Assembly (NCBI GenBank): GCA_040882645.1 | Contig: JBBEAX010000055.1 | Coordinates: 1-64,000, forward strand | Length of the DNA stretch: 64,000 bases | Source: JAUYIV01 sp040882645 | GTDB lineage: Bacteria; Actinomycetota; Acidimicrobiia; Spongiisociales; UBA11373 | Direction of reading: 5' to 3' | In this document: one piece after another, positions 49,851-57,546 of the stretch | Position numbering within the stretch: the stretch's first letter is position 1 | Layout: the number at the start of each line of letters is the position of its first letter | Position numbers and translations under genes: made by a program | The notes under the pieces: generated by a model | Databases searched by the model: none | Seen by the model: only the letters and a program-made list of their open reading frames with translations | Told to the model about the DNA's origin: nothing

Positions 49851-50573
49851 CTACGCGAACGCGTTGTACGCCGAGCCCACCGCGTATGCGAGGCCGGCTC
49901 CGACCGCGGCGATCGCCACGTTCTCCAGTCCGCTCCAGATCGGGTTCTTGCGGGTGGTGATGGTCTTGGCTGCCCCCACCGCAAACAGGGCGATGCCGGC
50001 ACCGATCCCGGCGAACAGCAGTCCGTGCCCGGTGGATTCGACGAACACGAAGGGCAACACCGTCGGCAGCGAGCCGGCGACGAAGAGCAGTCCTGAATAG
50101 ACCGCGGCGCGGTAGGGGCTCCGCCGTTCCTCTTCGACCACCCCGAACTCCAGCGCCATCATCGCCTTGATCAGCGCCTCGTCATCGGCGTCGAGGGCAG
50201 CGACGACGTCCTCCACCTGGGTGGGGGGGAGGCCCATGTCGCCGAACATCTCGCGGATCTCGTCCAATTCCTTCGCCCGGTGATGAAGGATGTGCTCGCG
50301 CTCTAGTTCCATCTCCGAGTCGAAGACCTCCTCCTGCGACTTGGTGGCGATGTACTCGCCCGCCGCCATCGAGATGGCGCCGGCGAGGCCGCCGGTGAGA
50401 CCGGCGAGAAGCACCTCCCGGGTGGCGAGCCCGCCTCCGACGACCCCGACGACCAGGAGGAAGATCGACACCAGGCCATCGTTCACCCCGAGCACGATGT
50501 CTCGCATGTACTGCCTGGTGGCGCCGACGTGAGGGCGGTACGGCGGAATCTCGGCAGTGTCGACGGTGTCCAT
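49851..50573 (-). CDS. VIT1/CCC1-family metal transporter
   Basis: The family moves Fe2+ or Mn2+ out of the cytoplasm or into stores. The 240-residue protein has 'MRDIVLGVNDGLVSIFLLVVG' in span 1, 'AISMAAGEYIATKSQEEVFD' in span 2, a long cytoplasmic helical domain rich in Glu and His ('ELEREHILHHRAKELDEI') that binds metal in VIT1, and three more spans. The metal-binding Asp and Met residues of the pore are kept. The gene is alone in this orientation. Confidence 0.93.
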   Translation of the reverse strand: MDTVDTAEIPPYRPHVGATRQYMRDIVLGVNDGLVSIFLLVVGVVGGGLATREVLLAGLTGGLAGAISMAAGEYIATKSQEEVFDSEMELEREHILHHRAKELDEIREMFGDMGLPPTQVEDVVAALDADDEALIKAMMALEFGVVEEERRSPYRAAVYSGLLFVAGSLPTVLPFVFVESTGHGLLFAGIGAGIALFAVGAAKTITTRKNPIWSGLENVAIAAVGAGLAYAVGSAYNAFA

Positions 50574-50610
50574 CCGGTCGATTGTACGACCCGCCAGCTG
50601 CCGGCTCCGA

Positions 50611-50736
50611 TCAGCCGTTGGTGAGGAGTCGGGAGGCGAAGCCCATCAGCAGGGCGATCCAGAACACCGCCGCCGTCGCCAGTACGAAGCCGACGATGAT
50701 CTTGATGCGCCGTTTGTAGGTGGCTGGGCCAGACAT
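50611..50736 (-). CDS. 41-residue single-span microprotein
   Basis: The protein begins 'MSGPATYKRRIKIIVGFVL', so a basic patch precedes one membrane span at residues about 11-33, and ends 'SRLLTNG'. The ATG follows the DUF6529 stop directly (TGAATG), so translation is coupled and it may be a small subunit of that membrane protein. No homology is known to me. Confidence 0.65.
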   Translation of the reverse strand: MSGPATYKRRIKIIVGFVLATAAVFWIALLMGFASRLLTNG

Positions 50737-51282
50737 TCAGAACCCCGGGAAGGCGACGTTGGTAAAGAACCAGAACGAGCTGGTCCAGAACATGATCGTC
50801 AAGGCTCCGAACACGACGCCTCCCGCCACCGGGAGCGCCCACCCGGGCAACCCCTTCGAGCGAACGATCAGGACCTTGGCGGCGAACGCGCCGTAGAAGA
50901 TGCAGCCCACCGTCGAGTGGATCAGGACCCGGGTGCTGAAGTCCTGGAAACCGAGGCTCCACAGGCAGTGGTAGGCGACGGGCAGCGTGAACAGGAAGGA
51001 GAGGGTGCCGCTGAGCCGGTGGACCGAGCCGAGCCAGGGGGCGGTGGGTCCCGACCCCAGCTTCCCGTACATCCGCAGGGCGGTCCCCAACTGGAACAGC
51101 GCGGCGGTGAATGCTGCGGTCGCCAGCCACACCTTCGCCCGGAGCGGCGCGGTGAAGAACAAGCTGACCAGGGAGCGTCCTGTCGGATCGTGGATGTTGC
51201 CGTAGACCCCCAGCGCGACGGCGACGGCGCTCCCAACCAGCAGGGCGAGAATCAATCGCCCGCGGCGTGTCGCCGTCACCAT
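50737..51282 (-). CDS. DUF6529-type membrane protein, cytochrome-b561-like
   Basis: The 181-residue protein has five hydrophobic segments and several membrane-located His residues: 'GSVHRLSGTLSFLFTLPVAYH', 'LIHSTVGCIFYGAFAAKV'. The family name DUF6529 is from memory. His positions in spans recall heme-b proteins of the b561 type, and a membrane-anchored cytochrome c (52332-52763) is nearby, so a role in electron transfer is possible but unproven. The microprotein follows immediately. Confidence 0.7.
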   Translation of the reverse strand: MVTATRRGRLILALLVGSAVAVALGVYGNIHDPTGRSLVSLFFTAPLRAKVWLATAAFTAALFQLGTALRMYGKLGSGPTAPWLGSVHRLSGTLSFLFTLPVAYHCLWSLGFQDFSTRVLIHSTVGCIFYGAFAAKVLIVRSKGLPGWALPVAGGVVFGALTIMFWTSSFWFFTNVAFPGF

Positions 51283-51375
51283 CGTTCGCCCCCTCCTCGT
51301 GAGAAAAAGGGACGCTACCTCGCCGCTACCTTGCCGTGCCGAGCGATCGGACCCTGGTTAGGGTGCCTCCGGTTC

Positions 51376-52278
51376 ATGCGTCGGCTCCTTGCGATCCTGA
51401 TCGCCCTGGCGGTACTCGTGCCCACTGCCGCATCTGCGGGAGAGGGGCCCGGTTCGTGGCCGGCCGAAGGCGGCCCACCGATCGTGCCCAATCCGCTCGC
51501 CGAGTTGAACCGTCTCGTCGAGGACTACATCGACGAACTGCAGGAGGAGCCCGACTTCGGCAGTCCAGGCTGGCTGACCCGCCGGATGGGGCTCATCGCC
51601 GGCGGCGACCTCTTCATCGGGTCGATCCGTGCCTCCGCGATCCTGTTCGTCGACAGCACGGTTCCCGAGCCATTGCGCTCGGTGATCAACTCGCTGCCGG
51701 GGGACACCCCGATCTTCGAGGTGCTGCAAGCGGTCGACGCCGCGAGGGCCGATCCGGTGAGCGCCTGGCTGGGGCAGGAGATCGGAATCGAACTCGTGGC
51801 GCTCCGCGGGTCGCTCGAGCGTCTTCGCGAGCTGCTCGATGGAGCGGGCCCCGAGCGGGTGTGCCCGGTGCTGGGGCCGGTGGAGTTCACGAACGATTGG
51901 GGTGACCAGCGACCCGGAGTACGCACCCACAAGGGCACCGACCTCCATGCACCCGTCCGTACCCCGGTGCGTGCCATCGAGGATGGGGTGGTGGTCCAGG
52001 CGAACTGGCACAACGCCGGCGGGCGGCAGATCTACATCCGCGCCGACTCGACCGGCGACGTCTACTACTACGCCCATCTCGACGACTGGGAGGAGTGGAT
52101 CTGGACGGGTACCCGGGTCGCGGCGGGCGACGTGATCGGGCTGCTCGGGTCATCAGGGAACGCCGACTCGGCGCATCTCCATTTCGGCTGGATACCGGGT
52201 TCCGGCTGGATCGACCTCGAGAATCTGCAGAACCCGTACCCACTGCTGCTCGAGATCTGTCCTGACCCGGCCGGGTAG
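51376..52278 (+). CDS. Secreted M23 (LytM) peptidase-like protein
   Basis: The 300-residue protein has a signal peptide ending near 'TAASA', a helical N-terminal part, and an M23 domain from about residue 170. The metal ligands are kept: 'HKGTDLHAP' (H-x3-D), 'VVVQANWHNAGGRQIYIR' and 'AHLHFGW' (H-x-H). It should cleave peptidoglycan peptides or bind them. TAGGGT lies 11 nt before the ATG. A longer open frame upstream is antisense to DUF6529 and not coding. Confidence 0.88.
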   Translation: MRRLLAILIALAVLVPTAASAGEGPGSWPAEGGPPIVPNPLAELNRLVEDYIDELQEEPDFGSPGWLTRRMGLIAGGDLFIGSIRASAILFVDSTVPEPLRSVINSLPGDTPIFEVLQAVDAARADPVSAWLGQEIGIELVALRGSLERLRELLDGAGPERVCPVLGPVEFTNDWGDQRPGVRTHKGTDLHAPVRTPVRAIEDGVVVQANWHNAGGRQIYIRADSTGDVYYYAHLDDWEEWIWTGTRVAAGDVIGLLGSSGNADSAHLHFGWIPGSGWIDLENLQNPYPLLLEICPDPAG

Positions 52279-52331
52279 GGAGGGTGGAGCGGAATCCCCG
52301 TCTGCGCCAAGACCTGCCATCCTCCGGTGGT

Positions 52332-52763
52332 ATGACAAGGGCTCCGGCGAGTGGGCTGCTCAGCGGACCGAATCTCCCCTACTCCCTCACGACACTCGTC
52401 GCACTCGTGGTGCTGGTGGCGTTCGTCCTCATGGCCGATCCGTTCGGTAGCGGGGTCGTCTCAACGGGCTTCGTCCCCGGCGATCCGGTGGCGGGCGAGA
52501 CCACCTTCGCCAACCGCTGCAGCGTCTGCCACGGTCCCGGCGGCGAAGGCATCATCGGGCTCGGCAAACCCCTCACCACTTCGGAGTTCGCCGCGGGGCT
52601 CACCGACGAGGAGCTGCTGGCGTTCCTGATCGAAGGGCGCGCCTCGGACGACCCGGAGAACACCACCGGGATCGTCATGCCGGGCCGGGCCGGCGTTCCG
52701 CCGCTGAGCGACGAGGAGTTGGTCGACGTGGTCGCCTATCTCCGGACCCTGAGCGCCGGTTAG
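52332..52763 (+). CDS. Membrane-anchored cytochrome c
   Basis: The 143-residue protein has an N-terminal membrane anchor (about residues 16-36) and one heme-binding C-x-x-C-H ('RCSVCHGPGGEG', about residue 63-67). The distal Met is probably in 'GIVMPGRAG', and 'LSDEELVDVVAYLRTL' is the C-terminal helix. It is a small class I cytochrome that would pass electrons on the outer face of the membrane. The genes around it do not show its partner. Confidence 0.93.
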   Translation: MTRAPASGLLSGPNLPYSLTTLVALVVLVAFVLMADPFGSGVVSTGFVPGDPVAGETTFANRCSVCHGPGGEGIIGLGKPLTTSEFAAGLTDEELLAFLIEGRASDDPENTTGIVMPGRAGVPPLSDEELVDVVAYLRTLSAG

Positions 52764-52805
52764 TGCGGGTCGCGGTGCCAAGGTCGCATCACCCCGAGCC
52801 GGCGG

Positions 52806-53591
52806 TCAGTTCTTCGCCAGGGCCTTGATCAGCGGATCGTTGAGGGGGCCATCACCGACGCCTCCGATCGGGGTGAGGGCGATCACCCCGTTCGCGGCCG
52901 CTCCCACATCGGTGCCTTCGATCGTGGGATCGTGGATCAACCCGCCGTAGGCATGGACGTAGACGCCCGGGCGATCCTCGGCGAAGAGGCGGTCGTACCC
53001 GGATGGGGCGACCCTGGTGAGGACCCGCGCCGTCTTTTCGGTCGCATCGTCCGGTAGCCCCACATTGAGCACATCGCCGGGGCGAATGACCGGCAGCGCC
53101 TCGGCGACCATGGCCGCGGCCACCGCCGCCAGCCGCTCCCACATTGGCAGGGCGTCGGGTTCGAGCACATCGTTCTTCCACTGTTGCCACGGAACCGTGT
53201 GCGACCCGGCGGAGAAGGCGATGGCGGGTACCCCGGCGATCCCTGCCTCGAGGGCGGCGCCGACGGTGCCGCTCGACTGGAGGTAGGCCGCTCCGTGGTT
53301 GTACCCGATGTTGATCCCGGAGACGACGATGTCGGGCCGTTCGAAGAGGACGTGGACCCCGAGTTGGACGCAATCGGCCGGAAACCCACTGCAAGCGAGC
53401 ACCGGCACGCCCCCCACATCAGCCTCGATCACCGTGACGGGCTCGAAGCGGGTGATGGCCTTCGCCACCCAGGATCGTTCCCGGTCCGGCACCACCACGG
53501 AAATTTCCCCGACTTTCTCGAGCGCCCGGGCGAATGCGGCAAGGCCGGGGGCGGCGGTGCCGTCGTCGTTGGTGAGAAGGATTCGCGCCAT
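52806..53591 (-). CDS. surE: 5'/3'-nucleotidase SurE
   Basis: SurE is a metal-dependent survival phosphatase acting on nucleoside monophosphates. 'ILLTNDDGTAAPGLAAFARAL' (start to end) holds the metal-binding Asp pair, 'VVVPDRERS' and 'VVSGINIGYNHG' complete the site, and 'YLQSSGTVGAALEAGIAGVPAIAFS' (start to end) is typical. The 261 residues match the family. It stands alone between two plus-strand genes. Confidence 0.95.
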   Translation of the reverse strand: MARILLTNDDGTAAPGLAAFARALEKVGEISVVVPDRERSWVAKAITRFEPVTVIEADVGGVPVLACSGFPADCVQLGVHVLFERPDIVVSGINIGYNHGAAYLQSSGTVGAALEAGIAGVPAIAFSAGSHTVPWQQWKNDVLEPDALPMWERLAAVAAAMVAEALPVIRPGDVLNVGLPDDATEKTARVLTRVAPSGYDRLFAEDRPGVYVHAYGGLIHDPTIEGTDVGAAANGVIALTPIGGVGDGPLNDPLIKALAKN

Positions 53592-53665
53592 CCGACCACG
53601 CTACCGGGAACCGGCGGGGCCACCGTTACCGTCACATTGGGCGACACCCACGAAAAGGATCGCAG

Positions 53666-55858
53666 ATGCGCAGGTACCTCGCCCTCGCGGCGGTAATGGT
53701 GATGGCGATGACGGCGTGTACCCGGGCGGAGTCGACCAGCCCGATCCGATCGCTGGGAGCCTCTTTCGATCCCCGGTCGATCACCTTCAGCGCGGTCCTT
53801 ACCCCGTTCGATGCGTGCGACGCCGTGCTGGTCCACTTCAAGGCCGAGGCTCTCGAGCGCGTCGGCCCCTACGGGCTCGATGGCGGCCCTCGCTGGTACT
53901 TCTTCGAGGGAGGCGCCAGGGCACAGGAGGACACTGCCGGCCCTCCCGGTGACGGCGCGGTGACCACCATGCCCGCCTCCCTTGCCGGCAGAGGCGAGGA
54001 TGGCGGTTTTTCGGGGACCAATGTCCAGGTGTCCGGGGTTGACGAGCCCGACATCATCAAGACCGACGGCGAGCGAATCCTGTCGATCGTCGACGGAAAG
54101 CTCCGCTACGTCGATGTGACCGGTGACGAACCGGTCCTGCTGGGAGAACTCCAACTCGAGACGGGCTGGAATCACCGGTTCTTCGTGGACGGTGACCGTG
54201 CTTTCGTCTTCTCGCAGGGCGACCTCTATGCGATCCCGATGTTTGCCGCCGACGCCGCCCGCATCGCCCCGCCCTATGGCGCGACCGTGAGCGTGGTTCA
54301 GGAGATAGACCTGTCCGACCCCGACGACATGCAGGTCGTCCGTACCCTGCGAGTCGATGGTTCCTACCTGAGCGCTCGCTCGATCGACGGCGTGGTGCGA
54401 ATGGTGGTGTCGTCCTATCCGTCGGATCTCCCCTTCGTGTATCCATCCAATGAGTCGGCCGAGGACATCGCTCTCGCCGCCAACCGTCAGATCATTGAAA
54501 CGTCGACCCTGGAGACCTGGGTCCCCTCGTACACCTTGTACGACGCCGATGGCGACGAGATCGACTCGGGGCTGGTGGTGGCGTGTGATCGGATGCATCG
54601 CCCCGCCGAGTTCGCCGGGTTCGACACCTTGTCCGTGACGACGCTCGATCTCAGCGGCTCGCTCGGCGCCGGCAACGGCACCGGTGTGATCGCTCGCGGC
54701 GAGACGGTTTACGCGTCTCACACGAGCCTCTACGTGGCCACCAATGTGTGGATCCCGGAGGACGTCTCCGACACCACCGATTTCCAGGAGTTCTCGGAGC
54801 GGTACGAGACGGCGGTGCACAAATTCGACATCGCCGGCAACGGACCGGCCACCTATCGCGCCAGCGGATCGATCGACGGACACTTGCTCAATCAGTTCTC
54901 ACTGGACGAGTTCGACGGTCACCTGCGGGTCGCGGTCACCGAGGGCGCTCCCTGGTCGTTCGAGGAGGACTCGGAGTCCAAGATTGTCGTCCTCACCGAG
55001 CGCGACGGGCTTCTCGTCGAAATCGGATCAGTCGGAGACATGGGCAAGGGGGAAAGGATCTACTCGGTCCGCTTCCTCGGGGAGACGGCGTATGTGGTGA
55101 CGTTCCGCCAGGTCGACCCGCTCTATGTGGTCGATCTCAGGAACCCGGAGAACCCGGTTGTCAGCGGCGAGCTCAAGATCCCCGGCTACTCCTCATACCT
55201 CCACCCTCTGGGCAACGGGATGCTGCTCGGGGTGGGCCAGGAGGCCGATAGCCAGGGCCGTACGACGGGAGCGAAGGCCACCCTGTTCGATGTCTCCGAT
55301 CCGTCCGATCCTCGAGAGATCTCATCGTGGACCATCGCCGACGCGTACAGCGACGTCGAGTGGGAGCACCTGGCCTTCCTCTACTGGGCGCCGGCGGACA
55401 TTGTGGTCCTGCCGATTCAGTCCTGGATGACGCAGTTCATGGGGGCGGTGGTCCTCAAGACCGACGATGGGCTGCGTGAGTATGGACGTATCACCCATCA
55501 GCGCGAAGACCGCCCGGGCGATGGATCGGACTGTGAGGTTCTCGACTCCGTCAAGGAAGCCGGACTCGTTATTCAGCTCTGCGACGAGGGCGACGATGGC
55601 GGGTACGGCGGGTACTACTGCGAGTCCGTGCCGGCGGATGAGGCCGCCGCACTCGCTCGGGACTGGGGCGTCGAAGTCTCCGACGACGAACTCGACGCCG
55701 CCGACCGGGTCGAGGTTTGCTGGCCGAACTACGAGCTCGGCGATCAGCAGATCATGCGGTCCCTGGTGATCGGAGACATATTGTGGACACTGTCCTGGCA
55801 CGGCCTCCAGGCCAACGCCCTCGACGGCCTCGAGGTGCTCCACAAGGTGGGGTTCTAA
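53666..55858 (+). CDS. Lipoprotein with C-terminal beta-propeller (PF09826-like)
   Basis: The 730-residue protein has a lipobox ('VMAMTAC'), an N-terminal part of about 110 residues, and then the family signature 'SGTNVQVSGVDEPDIIKTDG' leading into repeated beta-propeller blades ('LRYVDVTGDEPVLLGEL', 'LYVVDLRNPENPVVSGELKI'). Such proteins are known in actinobacteria, archaea and Bacillus, with no established function. Two pairs of Cys near the C-terminus may form disulfides. No Shine-Dalgarno is evident before the ATG. Confidence 0.88.
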   Translation: MRRYLALAAVMVMAMTACTRAESTSPIRSLGASFDPRSITFSAVLTPFDACDAVLVHFKAEALERVGPYGLDGGPRWYFFEGGARAQEDTAGPPGDGAVTTMPASLAGRGEDGGFSGTNVQVSGVDEPDIIKTDGERILSIVDGKLRYVDVTGDEPVLLGELQLETGWNHRFFVDGDRAFVFSQGDLYAIPMFAADAARIAPPYGATVSVVQEIDLSDPDDMQVVRTLRVDGSYLSARSIDGVVRMVVSSYPSDLPFVYPSNESAEDIALAANRQIIETSTLETWVPSYTLYDADGDEIDSGLVVACDRMHRPAEFAGFDTLSVTTLDLSGSLGAGNGTGVIARGETVYASHTSLYVATNVWIPEDVSDTTDFQEFSERYETAVHKFDIAGNGPATYRASGSIDGHLLNQFSLDEFDGHLRVAVTEGAPWSFEEDSESKIVVLTERDGLLVEIGSVGDMGKGERIYSVRFLGETAYVVTFRQVDPLYVVDLRNPENPVVSGELKIPGYSSYLHPLGNGMLLGVGQEADSQGRTTGAKATLFDVSDPSDPREISSWTIADAYSDVEWEHLAFLYWAPADIVVLPIQSWMTQFMGAVVLKTDDGLREYGRITHQREDRPGDGSDCEVLDSVKEAGLVIQLCDEGDDGGYGGYYCESVPADEAAALARDWGVEVSDDELDAADRVEVCWPNYELGDQQIMRSLVIGDILWTLSWHGLQANALDGLEVLHKVGF

Positions 55859-55865
55859 AGAGACC

Positions 55866-55936
55866 CAAGAATCAAGAGTCAAGAATCGAGACCAGCCGGT
55901 GTCGCCGATGGTCATCTTGGTTCTTGGCTCTTGATT
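55866..55936. repeat. Inverted pair of heptamer arrays (CAAGAAT / CTTGGTT)
   Basis: CAAGAAT, CAAGAGT, CAAGAAT (55866-55886) face CTTGGTT, CTTGGCT, CTTGATT (55916-55936). It lies between two genes of the same strand, seven bases after the propeller stop. Confidence 0.9.
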
Positions 55937-55974
55937 CTCTTTGAGCGCAGCGAGACCCCTTACCATCGATACCC

Positions 55975-57117
55975 GTGTTCGCTCCCATTCGTTCCATGCT
56001 GTCGGTGCGCCGGGGGGCGCCGGCGGCGCTCATCGTGGGGGCGGCGTCGGTGTCGTTCCTCTTCGGCGCAACGCCATTCTTGATTCCCGAGGTGGCCGAT
56101 CGGCTCGGCGTGAGCCTGGGGGTCGCCGGGCTCATCTCCTCTGCCCAGGTGCTGGGGTTCGCCGGATCGGTGTTCGTTGCCGGTAGGCGGCTCTCTCCGT
56201 CCCGTGGCGTGTTGGTGTGGGCGGCGGTGGCTGCGGCGGCGTTCGATGTGGCCAGCGGGTTCGTGCCGTCGTTCGGGCTGCTCCTGGTCTTGCGACTCGG
56301 TGCCGGGGTCGCAGCCGGCCTGCTCACCTGGTTGGCGTGGGCGGATGCGATGCGGTCGTCTCACTCGATGCGCGACATCGCGGCGATCGGCCCATTGACG
56401 GTGTTGTTCGGTGCACCGCTGCTCGGGTGGGTGGGGTCGGTGGGCGGCGACCGTGCCCTCTACCTGGTGTTGGCCGCCTCGATGATCCCCCCCATGTTGA
56501 TTCCGGTCGAGTTCGTGGCCCAGCCGATGAGGGGGCGGCACTCGATGAGCCCGTCGCGCACGAACCTCGTGCTGCTGGGTGCGCTCGGGTGTCTGACGAT
56601 GGCGGGTTCCGCCCTCTTCGTCTTCCTTGGCGCATTCGCCGACATCGAGATCGGCCTGACGGCGGTCGCGCTGTCCCTGGGGTTCAGCGTCAATGCGTTG
56701 GCCGGACTGATCGCCGCCGGCCGGCGTCGACGGCCCCGATACGCCTGGCCGTGGCTGGTGGTGACGGCTGTTTCAGCGACTTCCATCGTCCTGTTCCCTG
56801 GCGCGGTCGTGTTCTACGCGGGGATGTTCGGGTGGGGTTTCGCCTTCTGGATGGCGGTGCCCCGGGTGCTGGGGCGGGTGGCTGAGTGGTCTCTGGTCCC
56901 GGACGAGCGGGTGGGCGACGCCCAGTCGATCATGGCGCTGGGTCGCGCCGCCGGCCCGGCGATCGGGGGGACTCTGGTCGGCTCAGGCGATTTCGGTGGC
57001 CTGGTGGTGTTCGCTGGCGCCGGGCTGCTGAGTAGCGCGATCCTGACGGGATCGGTGGAGGTCTACCGGCGAGACCGGGCAGGTCCGTCAGCCGGTCACA
57101 ACGTGCCGCATCGCTGA
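55975..57117 (+). CDS. MFS-type transporter
   Basis: The 380-residue protein has about 12 hydrophobic segments in two halves with a basic central loop ('QPMRGRHSMSPSRTN'), the layout of the major facilitator superfamily. The first span 'AALIVGAASVSFLFGATPF' and 'RLGAGVAAGLLTW' recall the family, though the loop 2-3 motif is poor. Substrate unknown. TACCAT ends 8 nt before the GTG start. Confidence 0.82.
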   Translation: MFAPIRSMLSVRRGAPAALIVGAASVSFLFGATPFLIPEVADRLGVSLGVAGLISSAQVLGFAGSVFVAGRRLSPSRGVLVWAAVAAAAFDVASGFVPSFGLLLVLRLGAGVAAGLLTWLAWADAMRSSHSMRDIAAIGPLTVLFGAPLLGWVGSVGGDRALYLVLAASMIPPMLIPVEFVAQPMRGRHSMSPSRTNLVLLGALGCLTMAGSALFVFLGAFADIEIGLTAVALSLGFSVNALAGLIAAGRRRRPRYAWPWLVVTAVSATSIVLFPGAVVFYAGMFGWGFAFWMAVPRVLGRVAEWSLVPDERVGDAQSIMALGRAAGPAIGGTLVGSGDFGGLVVFAGAGLLSSAILTGSVEVYRRDRAGPSAGHNVPHR

Positions 57118-57121
57118 CCCG

Positions 57122-57430
57122 TCAGGGAGCAGGATCGACTGTCTGGGGCGGCCTGTTGGCACGGGTGGGTGCACGTTTGCGGCCAGCGGCCGCCACCGCC
57201 TTGGAGGCGACGCTCTTGATGCCGTCCGCCGCCTTGCCGGCCACGGGGAACTCTCTGCGGAGCACCGCCAGCCCGGCCAGTATCACCACGGTGCCGGGTC
57301 CCGGCAGCGGGAGAAGGGCAACCCCGAGCAGCACGGTGGCACCCCCGGACACCGCCACGGTGGCGCGTCGCAGCTGCCGCTTGGGAACAGCTTGGGCTTC
57401 CGGGCTGAGGTCACTCTCGTGCACGCTCAT
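57122..57430 (-). CDS. PGPGW-type small membrane protein
   Basis: The 102-residue protein has two close membrane segments with the loop 'LLPLPGPGTVVILAGLAVL', the PGPGW/TIGR02611 family signature, and a basic tail. The ATG at 57430 was chosen; a GTG five codons upstream is the alternative. It is convergent with the MFS gene, only four bases between stops, so the two may interfere. Confidence 0.8.
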   Translation of the reverse strand: MSVHESDLSPEAQAVPKRQLRRATVAVSGGATVLLGVALLPLPGPGTVVILAGLAVLRREFPVAGKAADGIKSVASKAVAAAGRKRAPTRANRPPQTVDPAP

Positions 57431-57463
57431 ATGACCACGCGTCACCCGCGAATGTTCCCGTCT

Positions 57464-57524
57464 CCTCCCCCGCAGGGGGAGGTGGCGACGCCCGAAGGGC
57501 GGTCACGGAGGGGCCGTGCGGCGG
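57464..57524 (-). repeat. Dispersed element, copy 2
   Basis: A CCTCCCCC-gca-GGGGGAGG hairpin (57464-57471 with 57475-57482) is followed by a 19-bp word (57506-57524) that is the reverse complement of 21476-21494. Order and spacing match the copy at 21476-21531. The element lies between two minus-strand genes. Confidence 0.85.
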
Positions 57525-57546
57525 TCTAACCCGTCGCGGGAAGCGG

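Noticed and set aside
51376..52278. N-terminal extension of the M23 protein back to 50557
   Set aside because: The extension is the reverse strand of DUF6529 and the microprotein; a signal peptide starts at 51376.
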